Assembly (NCBI GenBank): GCA_965224205.1
Contig: CBDCYN010000008.1
Coordinates: 49,613 to 113,612 of the forward strand
Direction: 5' to 3'
Origin: CBDCYN01 sp965224205
Lineage (GTDB): Bacteria > Planctomycetota > Phycisphaerae > Phycisphaerales > Phycisphaeraceae
Length of the DNA stretch: 64,000 nucleotides
Both the position numbers and the translations under genes were made by a program. Positions 42,916-54,979 of this stretch are shown piece after piece; positions within the stretch are counted from its first letter, which is position 1, and each line of letters starts with the position of its first letter. The notes beneath the pieces were generated by a model. It was not told the DNA's origin. It ran no database searches and was given only the letters and a program-made list of their open reading frames with translations.

Positions 42916-45579
42916 TTACGCGGCATCAGAATCGAGGTTTTCTTGACCTGCGACAAGGCCGGTTTCTTGGTCTGAGGCATGATCACCCGTAATCCGCGGC
43001 ACGTAATCATCGCCAATCACCACGCCTTCGGTGGTACGGATCTGGGGTACCGGGTGTTCGGCTTCGTGCTGTTCGAGCGCCTTCTCGAGTTGCTGCTGCT
43101 TATCGGGCTCGATCGCGGACCAACCCGCCCGGCCCCGGCACTTGGGGAACGCCGAGCAGCTCAGCCACGGCCCGCGCTTCGAGCGGCGCATGTTCAGCGG
43201 CTGCTCGCACTTCGGGCACGGCAGATCGATCTTCATCGGCGGCGGCTTGGGCAGCACCACCGTCCCCTTCTTCGGGTCGAGCTTCACGATCCCCTTGCAT
43301 TCCGGGTAGTTCTCACAGCCCAGGAACGGCCCGAACCGGCCCCGCCGCCGCGTCATCCCCCCCCCGCAATCCGGGCAGACGATGTCCGATAGCTCGGCTT
43401 TGAGCGGGGTACCCTCGTGGTCGACCGGCACCGCGTATTTGCAGTCCGGGTACCGGCTACATGACAAGAACCGCCCGTTGCGCCCGAACCGGTAGAACGT
43501 ATCGGCCCCGCACGTCTCGCACTTGTAGGGCGCCGGTTGGGTCTCGGCCTTGGCGTGGACCATCGACTTGTGCGCTTCGTCGAGGTCGGTCTTGAACGGC
43601 CCGTAGAACCGACGCAGCATCCCGACCCACTCGTGATCGTCGTTTTCGATCTTGTCTAGCTCCGTTTCCATTTCACGGGTATAGGCCACGTCCATGATCT
43701 TTGGGAACGCCTCGACCAGCTTATCGGTCACCACCTTGCCCAGGTCGGTCGCGTACAGGCGGCGGTCCTTGGGGCTGACCTGCTGGACATACTTGCGGTC
43801 CTGGACGGTCTGGATGATCGGGGCATAGGTGCTGGGCCGGCCGATGCCCTCTTCTTCGAGCCGTTTCTGCAGCGACGCCTCGGTATAGCGCGGGGGCGGG
43901 CTGGTGAAGTGCTGGGTGGGGTCGATCTGGAGCGGGGCAACGGTTTGATCTTCCGCTAACGGCGGCAGGATCGCATCGCCGCCGCTGTTGGGAACGCCCA
44001 GCACCCGATAGAACCCGTCGAACACCAGGGTTTTGCCCGATGCCTTGAACACCGCCGCGTGGGGGTCGCTTTCAATGAGGACCGTCGTCGAATCCCACTT
44101 GGCTGGGGTCATCTGGCTAGCGAGGAACCGCTCCCAGATCAGCTGATAGAGCTTGAATTGTTCGTCGTTGAGGTGGCGACGCACCCGCTGAGGGGTCAGT
44201 CGCACGTCTGTGGGCCGGATGGCCTCGTGGGCCTCCTGGGCGGACTTATTCGGCGATGAATAAACATTGGCTTTGCCCGGTACGTACGCGTCGCCCCATT
44301 CTTCGTGGATATACGACCGGGCCATTTCGATCGATTCGGGGGACAGGTGCGTCGAATCGGTCCGCATATAGGTGATCAACCCGACCTGGCCTTCGTTGCC
44401 GTGGATGTCGATGCCTTCATAAAGCTGTTGGGCGACCCGCATCGTCCGCCTTAAAGCGAAACCTAGCCGCGTCGAGGCCGTCTGCTGCAACGTGCTGGTG
44501 ATGAACGGCGCCGATGGCCGGCTTGTCACGCGTTTGGTCGTGATCGACTGGATCGAGAAAGACGGCGCCTGCGCCAGGTGACCGGTATAGACCACCTTCG
44601 CCTTGGCTGGGCCCTTGGCCTTGGGGTCTTCGGTTTCGTCGGCGTGATCGAGGACAAACCCAAGCTTCTTGGCAGCGTCAAGGGCCGCACCGCGCTGGTC
44701 GACTTTGAAGGGTTGACCCCCGATCTCGACCAATTCCCCACGGAGGCAGCGGTGGTCGTTGAGCCAGCACTGCTTCTCCTTGCCCGTACGGGCTTTGCCG
44801 TCTTCCTGGGAATCCAACCATGATTGCCATTTATCAGCCAGCTCGCTCACGTCAGCGGGGTCGGTGGCGAAGTACCCGGTGATCTTCCAGAACTCGTCGG
44901 GGACGAACGCCTCGATCTCCCGCTCCCGCTCGACCACCACCCGCACCGCCACGGACTGCACCCGCCCGGCGCTGAGCCCGCCGGCGACCTTTTTCCATAG
45001 CAGCGGCGAGACCTGGTACCCGACGATCCGGTCGAGGATGCGCCGCGCCTGTTGAGCGTTGACCTTGTTCTCATCGATGGACCGAGGTTGCGAGAACGCG
45101 TTCTGGATATCGTTCTTGGTGATCGCGTTAAACACCACGCGCTTGGCGGTGGGGATCGGCAGCCCCAGCGCCTGGGCCAGGTGCCAGGCGATCGCCTCAC
45201 CCTCGCGGTCGAGGTCGGTGGCGAACCAGACGTCCTGGCTGACCTTGGCCGCCTTCTTAAGATCAGTAACAGTTTTCTTCTTATCGGGAAGGACTTCGTA
45301 CGTGGGCTCGAAATCGTTGTCGACGTCGACACCCGGGACCTCCTGCTTGACACCTTTGGGTGATCGGCTGGGCAGGTCTCGCACGTGCCCGACGCTAGCC
45401 ATGACCAGGTAATCGGGCCCGAGATACTTATTAATAGTTTTGGCCTTGGTGGGGCTTTCGACGATGACCAAGTGCTTGCCCTGCGCCGAGGACGCAGTAG
45501 CGGTGCTACGCCGACCGGTCGAGCCACCCCGGCCAGGCTTCTTCGTTGTCGACGCTTTCTTGTTCTGAGTCCGGGCCAT
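42916..45579 (-). CDS. topA: DNA topoisomerase I (type IA)
   Basis: The 887-residue product relaxes negative supercoils through a 5'-phosphotyrosine intermediate. It has the TOPRIM domain (HLVIVESPTKAKTINKYLG ... FATDLDREGEAIAWHLAQ), the DNA-gate domains (KKVAGGLSAGRVQSVAVRVV) and the active-site tyrosine in GLITYMRTDSTHLSPESI. The C-terminus has three zinc ribbons, CETCGADTFYRFG, CPDCGGGMTRRRG and CPKCEQPLNMRRS, each closed by a second Cys pair. ATG 45579 starts a Lys/Thr-rich tail preceding the TOPRIM domain; the frame extends to TTG 45672 but that part looks non-coding. It is next to miaA, same strand. Confidence 0.96.
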   Translation of the reverse strand: MARTQNKKASTTKKPGRGGSTGRRSTATASSAQGKHLVIVESPTKAKTINKYLGPDYLVMASVGHVRDLPSRSPKGVKQEVPGVDVDNDFEPTYEVLPDKKKTVTDLKKAAKVSQDVWFATDLDREGEAIAWHLAQALGLPIPTAKRVVFNAITKNDIQNAFSQPRSIDENKVNAQQARRILDRIVGYQVSPLLWKKVAGGLSAGRVQSVAVRVVVEREREIEAFVPDEFWKITGYFATDPADVSELADKWQSWLDSQEDGKARTGKEKQCWLNDHRCLRGELVEIGGQPFKVDQRGAALDAAKKLGFVLDHADETEDPKAKGPAKAKVVYTGHLAQAPSFSIQSITTKRVTSRPSAPFITSTLQQTASTRLGFALRRTMRVAQQLYEGIDIHGNEGQVGLITYMRTDSTHLSPESIEMARSYIHEEWGDAYVPGKANVYSSPNKSAQEAHEAIRPTDVRLTPQRVRRHLNDEQFKLYQLIWERFLASQMTPAKWDSTTVLIESDPHAAVFKASGKTLVFDGFYRVLGVPNSGGDAILPPLAEDQTVAPLQIDPTQHFTSPPPRYTEASLQKRLEEEGIGRPSTYAPIIQTVQDRKYVQQVSPKDRRLYATDLGKVVTDKLVEAFPKIMDVAYTREMETELDKIENDDHEWVGMLRRFYGPFKTDLDEAHKSMVHAKAETQPAPYKCETCGADTFYRFGRNGRFLSCSRYPDCKYAVPVDHEGTPLKAELSDIVCPDCGGGMTRRRGRFGPFLGCENYPECKGIVKLDPKKGTVVLPKPPPMKIDLPCPKCEQPLNMRRSKRGPWLSCSAFPKCRGRAGWSAIEPDKQQQLEKALEQHEAEHPVPQIRTTEGVVIGDDYVPRITGDHASDQETGLVAGQENLDSDAA

Positions 45580-45700
45580 CTGGATTACGTGCCCCTTTTC
45601 TGAGCCTATCGAACCAACCGTCAATGGTCGAAGGCAGCTTACCGCAATTGAATCGGTTCGTAACTTGAGCAACCTTTAGAACGGATGTCAAGTAAAACAA

Positions 45701-46669
45701 TTAGAACTTTGTGTCTTGATCGTGGATGCTTTCCATCGCTGTAATCACCAAGCTTTCAGATGATAAATCATGTGCTACAATCCACTTGACGCCCAAGAAG
45801 CGGCGGAGCCAGGTCCGCTGATTTTTGGCAAATCGGCGGGTGAGGATCTTGGTTTTCTCAAACGCTTCGTCCATGGGATACCGCCCCTGACGCGCTTCGA
45901 GTACTTGTTTATAGCCCAATGCCTGGCGGGCTTGGGGGCCTAATAACCCCGCTGTTTCGAGCCGGGCCACCTCATCGGGGAGGCTGTCAATCACAGGTCG
46001 ATCCATCGTGGCGATCGGGAAAAACATCTCCTTGACCCGCTGGTTGATGCGGTGGTTGATCGCCTCTACCGGCCATTCTAGGCCGATCAAGATCGGGTCG
46101 TGGCGATATCTTTGAGGAACGTCCCGCCACTGGCGTTGCCAATCGCTGATCGGGCGGCCAGTTAATTGGTGTACCTCCAGGGCGCGGATCAGTTTCTTTT
46201 GATCGTTAGGGTGGATCCGCTGGGCGGCGGCGGGGTCGACCTGCGCCAGATGGTGATGAAGCTTAGGGCCCGGCAGTGCCGCAAGCTGAGCCCGCAACGC
46301 CACGTCTTGCGGCGGGCCATCAAATAGGCCTTCCAGCAGGGCCTTGATGTAAAGATTCGTACCGCCGACGATGATCGGGCGGATGCTCTGATGAACGAAT
46401 TTTTCAATAAGCTGATCGGCAAGTTCTAACCACGACGCGACCGTAAACCGCTGGGTGGGTTCGACAATATCAATCAGGTGGTGCTCGACGAGTTGCCGCA
46501 GTCGTGCGTCGGGCTTGGCGGTGCCGGCGTCCATGTGCCGGTAGACCTGCATCGAGTCGGCCCCGATGACCTGCCCCCCGAGGCGCACCGCTAGCTGCGC
46601 GGCTAGCTCGCTCTTGCCGCCCGCGGTAGGGCCTAGAATAATGACCGGGCGTGGACCACGAACCGCCAT
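45701..46669 (-). CDS. miaA: tRNA dimethylallyltransferase
   Basis: The 322-residue enzyme transfers a dimethylallyl group to A37 of tRNAs reading U-starting codons. Landmarks are the P-loop ILGPTAGGKSELAAQLA, GADSMQVYRHMDAGTAKP, VEHHLIDIVEP, the central PIIVGGTNLYIKALLEGLFD, RIHPNDQKKLIRALEVHQLTG, and the C-terminal QALGYKQVLEAR and TRRFAKNQRTWLRRF. ATG 46669 is favoured over the adjacent GTG 46672. It is divergent from the FkbM gene, with about 40 bp between the starts, and upstream of topA. Confidence 0.96.
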   Translation of the reverse strand: MAVRGPRPVIILGPTAGGKSELAAQLAVRLGGQVIGADSMQVYRHMDAGTAKPDARLRQLVEHHLIDIVEPTQRFTVASWLELADQLIEKFVHQSIRPIIVGGTNLYIKALLEGLFDGPPQDVALRAQLAALPGPKLHHHLAQVDPAAAQRIHPNDQKKLIRALEVHQLTGRPISDWQRQWRDVPQRYRHDPILIGLEWPVEAINHRINQRVKEMFFPIATMDRPVIDSLPDEVARLETAGLLGPQARQALGYKQVLEARQGRYPMDEAFEKTKILTRRFAKNQRTWLRRFLGVKWIVAHDLSSESLVITAMESIHDQDTKF

Positions 46670-46710
46670 CACAACAACAATTGTAGCCCGATTATCGACC
46701 AGGCCCGCAG

Positions 46711-47631
46711 ATGACCGATCTCACGCCCTCTACCCCCGTTGCTAACCCAAGCCCAAAACTGCCGATCACCGCGGCGTTTTTCGAAGCCGGGCTTCGTCTA
46801 TATAGCAGGGTCGCCCCCACCGAGCGCGGCGGGTACCGGCTGGCACGATTCGTGCGTGGGTTTCGGCCTCGGGATCGGTGGCGCGACACGTTCACCACAC
46901 CGTTAGATCTGTCACTCGATCTTGACTTGGGGACCTACCCCGATTGTTGCATGGCCTACGGGCTCTATGAGCTGGATACCACCCGGCTGGTCCTGCGGTA
47001 TTTGCGACTCGGTGACCATTTCGTCGACGTCGGGGCCAATATCGGGTATTTCACGCTCATCGCCGCCTCGCGCGTCGGCTCCAACGGACGGGTTGATGCG
47101 TTCGAACCGGAGCCGGCAAACCATCAGCGGCTGGTGGACCACCTCCAAGCCAATGGCCTGGCGGACCGGGTTAACGTCCACCACCTGGCCGCTTCCGATC
47201 AAAAGGGGCAGGCGCAGATCCATACCTACGAAGGTGATCCTCACTTCAATCATGGGTGTGCGTCGCTGTTCGAGCACCCTTGGGATAACCCACACAGCAC
47301 TCCTGTACCCACCGACCGCCTCGACGCGGTGTTAGCGGGCACCACCCCACGGATGATCAAGATGGACGTCGAAGGGGCAGAAGCAGGGGTCGTGGCCGGG
47401 ATGACCGGGCTGCTGACCGGGCCTGCGCCGCCGATGATCCTCGGGGAGCACAACCCGTCGCAATCGCAATTCGCGTCGACCGATTCATCGCTGTGGATCC
47501 GCCGTGTGGTCGAAGCCCAGCCCGCGTACCGCGTTTATGTAGTCGGGGTTAGATTGCGGCCGATCCAGCCCACAGCGGCGGCATTTGATCGCCTGGGTCA
47601 AGTTAACGTGCTGTTGCGGGCTGACAATTGA
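46711..47631 (+). CDS. FkbM-family SAM-dependent methyltransferase
   Basis: The 306-residue product has the FkbM domain: GDHFVDVGANIGYFTLIAAS (SAM site), GRVDAFEPEPANHQRLVDHL, VNVHHLAASDQKGQAQIH, TDRLDAVLAGTTPRMIKMDV and EGAEAGVVAGM. FkbM enzymes O-methylate hydroxyl groups, often on sugars or polyketides. Given the EPS locus 4 kb away a polysaccharide target is plausible but unproven. It starts at ATG 46711, divergent from miaA. Its last ~145 bp may overlap a gene on the opposite strand. Confidence 0.88.
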   Translation: MTDLTPSTPVANPSPKLPITAAFFEAGLRLYSRVAPTERGGYRLARFVRGFRPRDRWRDTFTTPLDLSLDLDLGTYPDCCMAYGLYELDTTRLVLRYLRLGDHFVDVGANIGYFTLIAASRVGSNGRVDAFEPEPANHQRLVDHLQANGLADRVNVHHLAASDQKGQAQIHTYEGDPHFNHGCASLFEHPWDNPHSTPVPTDRLDAVLAGTTPRMIKMDVEGAEAGVVAGMTGLLTGPAPPMILGEHNPSQSQFASTDSSLWIRRVVEAQPAYRVYVVGVRLRPIQPTAAAFDRLGQVNVLLRADN

Positions 47632-47985
47632 AGACGCAGACGAGTCGAAAAACCAGCGCACCCCTGTAACGTTTTCGCCGGTGAAGTGACGATCGACATA
47701 GCGGGTGATGTTGCGACACACCTCTCCCCAATCCCAGCCCTTCGCAGTCGGGTGTGGAACCCGCACGGGGCTGGAACGTGACAGGAAAGGGGCGCCCCTG
47801 CCCGCGCGGTCAAATCCAGAATACGCCCAGTCGCCGTCGCCGATCCGCTCGATCGCCCTGGCCGCCTTTTCCAACTCACCCGCGACGCTTGGCAGCGAGT
47901 TCCGCCCGCTGGCCCACGTCGGGATCACCACCAGCAATACCAGCGTCATGCACAACAAAGCCAGCCGCTCGATCACGCGGATCAT
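47485..47985 (-). CDS. Hypothetical membrane-anchored or secreted protein
   Basis: I do not recognise this 166-residue product. It starts at ATG 47985 behind AGGGGAAG. It has a good N-terminal hydrophobic segment (ERLALLCMTLVLLVVIPTWA), then a soluble part containing GDWAYSGFDRAGRGAPFLS and a possible metal-binding pair of Cys near the end (IKCRRCG). Its 3' 147 bp overlap the end of the FkbM gene antisense, which lowers confidence; the region outside the overlap reads like real protein. It may be a small surface protein or a spurious frame. Confidence 0.45.
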   Translation of the reverse strand: MIRVIERLALLCMTLVLLVVIPTWASGRNSLPSVAGELEKAARAIERIGDGDWAYSGFDRAGRGAPFLSRSSPVRVPHPTAKGWDWGEVCRNITRYVDRHFTGENVTGVRWFFDSSASSIVSPQQHVNLTQAIKCRRCGLDRPQSNPDYINAVRGLGFDHTADPQR

Positions 47986-48154
47986 CAGCTTCCCCTCGCG
48001 CATAAAGATCGCCGTGTAGGCGTCGGGATCACGGATCAGGTTACGGAGGCGGCCAAGGCGGGTCGGCCCCCTCCGCAGATTTCATCGGTGCGATGCGGAT
48101 CGGGCTTGATGCGGGGATGTGCTAAACTACGTTACTGAGGCCGCTAGGCGCCAA

Positions 48155-48232
48155 AGCGAGCCGCGACCGTGAGGGAGCGGGTTCTGAGGTCATACCGACC
48201 CCCTACCCGCTCCCTCACGGTCGCGGCTCGCT
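48155..48232. repeat. REP-type palindrome with perfect 28-bp stem
   Basis: The arm 48155-48182, starting AGCGAGCCGCGACCGTGAGG, is perfectly complementary to 48205-48232, ending GTCGCGGCTCGCT, around a 22-nt loop. It lies between the divergent hypothetical gene and aconitase, about 50 bp before the aconitase ribosome binding site. Part-copies of the same arm occur at 58230-58260 and 63640-63657. Confidence 0.85.
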
Positions 48233-48384
48233 GACACGGTCGCCGTAAATCTGAACGTGACGCAGCAACAAGGAACGCACCATGACCGCTTTCGCTCAAT
48301 GCCGGTTCGACGATCGAAACTCCGCTGGGGCAACGACAAATCCATCGCCTCGCCGCTATCGGCGAATCGGCGCAGCTCGAAGCG

Positions 48385-51021
<2,637 letters not shown>

Positions 51022-51063
51022 TTTGGCGGTCTCAGGGTTGAGCTGCATCGCCGGAGGCCGTGA

Positions 51064-51168
51064 TATACGTATCACGTATCAAAGTACCGCGTCGAGTATG
51101 CGTTGGAGACCGAAAACCTCCTTGCCGCGTACATGAGTCACGCCGTATTTTCATCCGAGATCGGTATA
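51064..51168 (+). repeat. Dispersed inverted-repeat element, copy A
   Basis: Full-length copy: TATACGTATCACGTATCAAA at the 5' end, GTACCGCGTCGAGTATGCG, CTTGCCGCGTACA, then CCGTATTTTCATCCGAGATC and GGTATA at the 3' end. It starts 42 bp after the aconitase stop codon. Confidence 0.85.
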
Positions 51169-51295
51169 ATAGGGAGTTCGGCGGGTCACCGCATAGACTG
51201 AACGTACACAGGTCACGGGTGCAGGAGGGTGATTTGATCTCATAGGTGAGGTCAAATGACGGGACTACCGATCAAGCAAGGCAGGGAACACACCG

Positions 51296-51964
51296 TTAGA
51301 GCAATTCAGGTTTGATTGGATCCGGTTCGTTCGGATGCGTCTGCTTGGGTGATGGACGTGACCGTGCCGTGGCCGCAGCGGCCAGTAACTCGAGCCGGCC
51401 TAGCGTCCGATCGATCTGAGCGCGGAACGCGTTGTACGGGAACAGCACTACGATCGCGACGGTCAAGCCGACCGCGGTCGTCAGCAGGGCCTCGGCGATC
51501 CCGCCGCTCACGTCCCTGGGGTCGGTCACCGCGGTCTGCTGGGACAGCAGTTGAAAGCTGGAGATGATCCCGAAAACGGTCCCGAGGATGCCCAGCATGG
51601 GTGCGGCGGTGATCACGGTCGAGAGTGTGGGCATAAACCGCTCGATCCGGGCACGTAACGATTCGATCGCTTCGGTCGCCGCATCCGAGTCGTTTGCCCC
51701 TTCAGTGATCCGTGTCACCAGCTGCCCGTAGACAGAGGCGTCATCCCGAGCGGATTGCAGGGCCGTGTCGATCTGGCCGCGACGCAGTTGTTGGCTGATC
51801 GTGGTGAACTTCGCTAACCGGCCGGGGTGGTTGGTCGAGATCCAGAACCAACACCGCTCGAAGATCAGCGTCGCCGACACGAGGCTCAACACCAGCAGCG
51901 GCCACATCACCGCCCCCCCGTTTCGCATCACAAGCCACCATTGTTCATAGAAACCGTCGATCAT
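51296..51964 (-). CDS. MotA/TolQ/ExbB-family proton channel protein
   Basis: The 222-residue inner-membrane protein has three hydrophobic segments: VMWPLLVLSLVSATLIFERC (about residues 18-38), and two near the C-terminus around VITAAPMLGILGTVFGIISS and ALLTTAVGLTVAIVVLFPYN. The latter pair holds the conserved Pro/Gly and Thr residues of ExbB/TolQ proton channels. These energise outer-membrane transport or envelope constriction with an ExbD/TolR partner, but no partner gene is adjacent. ATG 51964 is preferred to GTG 51967. The tail is Pro-rich. Confidence 0.85.
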   Translation of the reverse strand: MIDGFYEQWWLVMRNGGAVMWPLLVLSLVSATLIFERCWFWISTNHPGRLAKFTTISQQLRRGQIDTALQSARDDASVYGQLVTRITEGANDSDAATEAIESLRARIERFMPTLSTVITAAPMLGILGTVFGIISSFQLLSQQTAVTDPRDVSGGIAEALLTTAVGLTVAIVVLFPYNAFRAQIDRTLGRLELLAAAATARSRPSPKQTHPNEPDPIKPELL

Positions 51965-52148
51965 CACCGTGACACCATAGTATCGCGTTGAGCAAGATGC
52001 GCACTACAGGCCACCTCGTTCGACGTCGCCGCGTGGCGGGCAGGTGGCTGGGGGTTAGGTCACTGAGGGCGGACATGTCCCAGAACGGGCGAAGCTGTCG
52101 CCCGCCACGATCTATGATGAGATCGTTGTCGTGACTTCTCAACCTTGC

Positions 52149-53636
52149 TTATGGGGTCGGCGATCTCTGATGGTTATTGAGAGAACATGTCACGCGAAAC
52201 ATGCCGTTCAATTCCGAGTCAACCGATAGTTTGCCTCCTAAGCTATGCATGGCCCGTTGTGCGAGGGACAACCCTAACCCGAAGTGTAACCCTGTATTGA
52301 TGCGTGACTCGCTGCCACGCCAGAATCGATCAAAGACCTTTTCCGTGTCGACGGCGTGAATCCGGCTACCGCTGTTGGAAACGGATATTTTTATACCCTC
52401 TGACTCTGGGACCGATACGATCTCGATGTGCCCGTGATCGTCAACGTGCTCGATAGCATTATTGAATAGATTGCGAAACACGATCTCCAAAACAACCGGA
52501 TCGGCCCAAACACGGGCGGCCGCGTCAATATCCCAGCTCAGCTGATAGTTCAGGCGTGTGGTCTTGTCATGAAGGTCTTGCCAGATCGATTGGAGCTCTT
52601 CCTCAAGATTGATCCATTTCGGCTGGAGCTTAATCTGTCCGGTTTCGAGCTTGCTGATCTGAAGGAGATACTCGATTAAATTTTGAGTCTGCACGACCAT
52701 CTGGCAGCATCGTTCGATGGCGTGGGTATATTCCGCTCCGCTGCGCGGTCTGGCCCCCGCGACCTCAAGCGTTGTCCGTAGCCCCGCCAGCGGGGTGCGG
52801 AGTTCATGAGCAATATCTGCACAGAAGCCTCGTTCCCGTTCGAACGCGGCTTGAAGCCTGCTCAGCAAAGCATTGAACTGGACAACGATGGGGTCAAGCT
52901 CCGTCGGCAATGACGGTACGCTGAGGTTGTTGTCCAGGTCGGTGGCATTGACTTTTTCGATATGCGTCGTGAGGGCTTCTACCGGGCGTAAGCCCCGGTT
53001 GACCGAAGCGGCCAGGATCAGGGCCACGACAAGCACCGCCGCCGTGGTGATCGCGACAAGACCGACCGCCACATGATGTACGGTCTCAAGAACCTCGGAG
53101 GCATCGTGAGCGAGGAAGACTGAAATCGGGATAGGGCTGTTGTCAGAGGCGCTCGGTGGTAATTGGCCGACGGTCCTTCCGGTGAGTGTCTCCAGAGAGC
53201 GATTGACGGGGACGAAGTCCAAGAGAACACCGCGTGCTGGAACCGAGCTCGGTAACTCCACCCACGACACCTTCTGAGTCGCCTGGCGGTATGACGGTAA
53301 CCCTAGCTCGCACCGCCCAAAAGACGGGGAGCGATAAGCCAGATGGCTGTCGATCCATACCTTCAGATACCAACCCCCTCGGGTTCCTCGGCTCCCCCGG
53401 CCCCCGAGATATGCTTCAAAGCTGTTTAGATCGAGTTCTTCGAAATCTAGCTCAACCGTGTCCCCGGTGACCTCGATCATGGATACGATCAACGCAGCTT
53501 TTTCTTCGATGCCACGGTCGAGTTGATGGATCTGGTGTGACCGCGCCAGCAGGAACATGGCTATCGACGCTGTGGCCATGACCCCCACGGCCGACCCACA
53601 GACCCGAAGCTGAAGCTGTGCCCGTAGGGATTTCAA
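52149..53636 (-). CDS. Sensor histidine kinase
   Basis: The 495-residue membrane kinase has TM1 at about residues 12-31 and a periplasmic sensor region of ~155 residues. TM2 is near 190-212 (VAVGLVAITTAAVLVVALIL), with a HAMP region ending about 265. The HisKA box has H277 (FCADIAHELRTPLAGLRTTL). The ATPase has N (EIVFRNLFNNAIEHVDDHGH), a weak G1, and GLHFGLGLSLAQRAMHSLGG. The layout matches OmpR-partner kinases of the CusS/PhoQ style. It starts with TTG directly after the response regulator stop, so the two are co-translated. Confidence 0.9.
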   Translation of the reverse strand: MKSLRAQLQLRVCGSAVGVMATASIAMFLLARSHQIHQLDRGIEEKAALIVSMIEVTGDTVELDFEELDLNSFEAYLGGRGSRGTRGGWYLKVWIDSHLAYRSPSFGRCELGLPSYRQATQKVSWVELPSSVPARGVLLDFVPVNRSLETLTGRTVGQLPPSASDNSPIPISVFLAHDASEVLETVHHVAVGLVAITTAAVLVVALILAASVNRGLRPVEALTTHIEKVNATDLDNNLSVPSLPTELDPIVVQFNALLSRLQAAFERERGFCADIAHELRTPLAGLRTTLEVAGARPRSGAEYTHAIERCCQMVVQTQNLIEYLLQISKLETGQIKLQPKWINLEEELQSIWQDLHDKTTRLNYQLSWDIDAAARVWADPVVLEIVFRNLFNNAIEHVDDHGHIEIVSVPESEGIKISVSNSGSRIHAVDTEKVFDRFWRGSESRINTGLHFGLGLSLAQRAMHSLGGKLSVDSELNGMFRVTCSLNNHQRSPTP

Positions 53637-54311
53637 TCATGACCTTTCACCTAGTCGGTAGCCTATCCCGCGGTGCGTGTGGATGAGTTGCGGTTGATCA
53701 GGGCGCCCCAGCTTGCGACGGAGTTGGGCGATATGGACATCAATCGCGTTGCTGTTTGGCTCTGCGTCAAAACCATAGAGATGATCGGTGATCTCGGTGC
53801 GGTTGACGATATGGCCTGCTCGCATCGCCAGTATTTCCAGGATCCCATACTCCGTCTGTGTCAGGGCGACTTCTTCGTTATGGTAAACGACCCGTCGGGC
53901 TGTGAGATCGATCGATAGTGCCCCGATTTCAAGCAAGGAAGAGCTGGTTTGATACCGCCGCCGTATCAGAGCCTTGACACGGGCAAGCAATTCCTCAAAC
54001 GCAAACGGTTTGACGAGGTAATCATCGGCGCCCCCGTTCAGCCCGTCCACTCGGTCGGGGACTTGATCTTTCGCGGTGAGGATGATGACGGGGCTTTGCT
54101 TGCCTTCTGACCGGATCTGGCGCAAAAGGGACATCCCGTCTAGGCCCGGGAGCATCAGGTCGAGAACGATCGTGTCGTAGGCATCGTCGCGGGCAAACCA
54201 GAGCCCTTCTTGGCCGTCACCGGTCGTATCGACCGCGAAACCCACCTCAGAGAAACCTTGAACCAGCGAGGTTCGCAGCGGCTCATAATCTTCGATGACC
54301 AACAGTTTCAT
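53637..54311 (-). CDS. OmpR-family response regulator
   Basis: The 224-residue product has a receiver domain (acidic pair E7-D8, phosphorylation site D51 in YDTIVLDLMLPGLDG, switch Thr in VIILTAKDQVPDRV, Lys in DDYLVKPFAFEELL). It also has a winged-helix DNA-binding domain (LTQTEYGILEILAMRAGHIV ... NAIDVHIAQLRRKLG, IHTHRGIGYRL). It is phosphorylated by the kinase encoded immediately downstream and likely regulates envelope genes, perhaps its own operon. A PepSY-like protein gene lies 39 bp upstream on the same strand. Confidence 0.94.
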   Translation of the reverse strand: MKLLVIEDYEPLRTSLVQGFSEVGFAVDTTGDGQEGLWFARDDAYDTIVLDLMLPGLDGMSLLRQIRSEGKQSPVIILTAKDQVPDRVDGLNGGADDYLVKPFAFEELLARVKALIRRRYQTSSSLLEIGALSIDLTARRVVYHNEEVALTQTEYGILEILAMRAGHIVNRTEITDHLYGFDAEPNSNAIDVHIAQLRRKLGRPDQPQLIHTHRGIGYRLGERS

Positions 54312-54350
54312 TCATGTCATCCGTCTCTCACGGCCTGACGTGCTCAAGCC

Positions 54351-54884
54351 CTACCGCGCCTGTCTAGACATAAGCCTATTCGTAGTCTTGATCGTCGATC
54401 CGTCTTGGGAAATCGTCACGTCATACAGCTTATCGTCGACCCGGATTTTGACTTCATACTCGATGCGTGGACGGGTTAACGGTGTGGCGCGAAGCTCGGC
54501 AAGGGTCTTGACCTGTTCCGCTTCATGGATCTTCGGATTCCCCGGCATGGCCTTAATGGCGTCGCGCACGGCTGAAGGCAAGTCTCTAGGGGCGATGGGC
54601 TGATCTATCGCGAGGATCGTTCCATCTTCGCTGAATATCACGTCATAGTCCTGATCTCCATCCATCAGCGTGACTTCGATAAGACGGACCACCCGGCGCT
54701 CATACTCCACCCCGATCACGCGGGCATCGGGAACGGTAGCGTGTATCGCCTGTTTGACAGCTTCGGGTAGCGGTTCCACGTGGCGGGCCGCTCCTGCCCA
54801 AGACATGGACGCGAATAGGGCACCGGCCCCAACCATCGATACCGCCCCAAAAGCCGTGGCTAACGCTCGTTTCTTTTTTATCAT
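54351..54884 (-). CDS. Periplasmic PepSY-like (DUF2874-type) protein
   Basis: The 177-residue secreted product has a signal peptide (RALATAFGAVSMVGAGALFA, then SMSWA). Two tandem PepSY-like units follow, each with a helix and strands: LPEAVKQAIHATVPDARVIG...YDVIFSEDGTILAI, and LPSAVRDAIKAMPGNPKIHE...YDVTISQDGSTIKT. Such proteins often precede OmpR/kinase pairs and may act as the periplasmic input or a regulated target; this is inference from context. It is the first gene of the three-gene operon. ATG 54884 has only a weak ribosome binding site. Confidence 0.78.
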   Translation of the reverse strand: MIKKKRALATAFGAVSMVGAGALFASMSWAGAARHVEPLPEAVKQAIHATVPDARVIGVEYERRVVRLIEVTLMDGDQDYDVIFSEDGTILAIDQPIAPRDLPSAVRDAIKAMPGNPKIHEAEQVKTLAELRATPLTRPRIEYEVKIRVDDKLYDVTISQDGSTIKTTNRLMSRQAR

Positions 54885-54979
54885 GCATATACTGCCGTGA
54901 TCAATCCTTGTCACTTTTCCCTTATTGGACGCATTAAAATCATAGGATCCGTCGATCACGATCGGCGGCTACACCTCCC

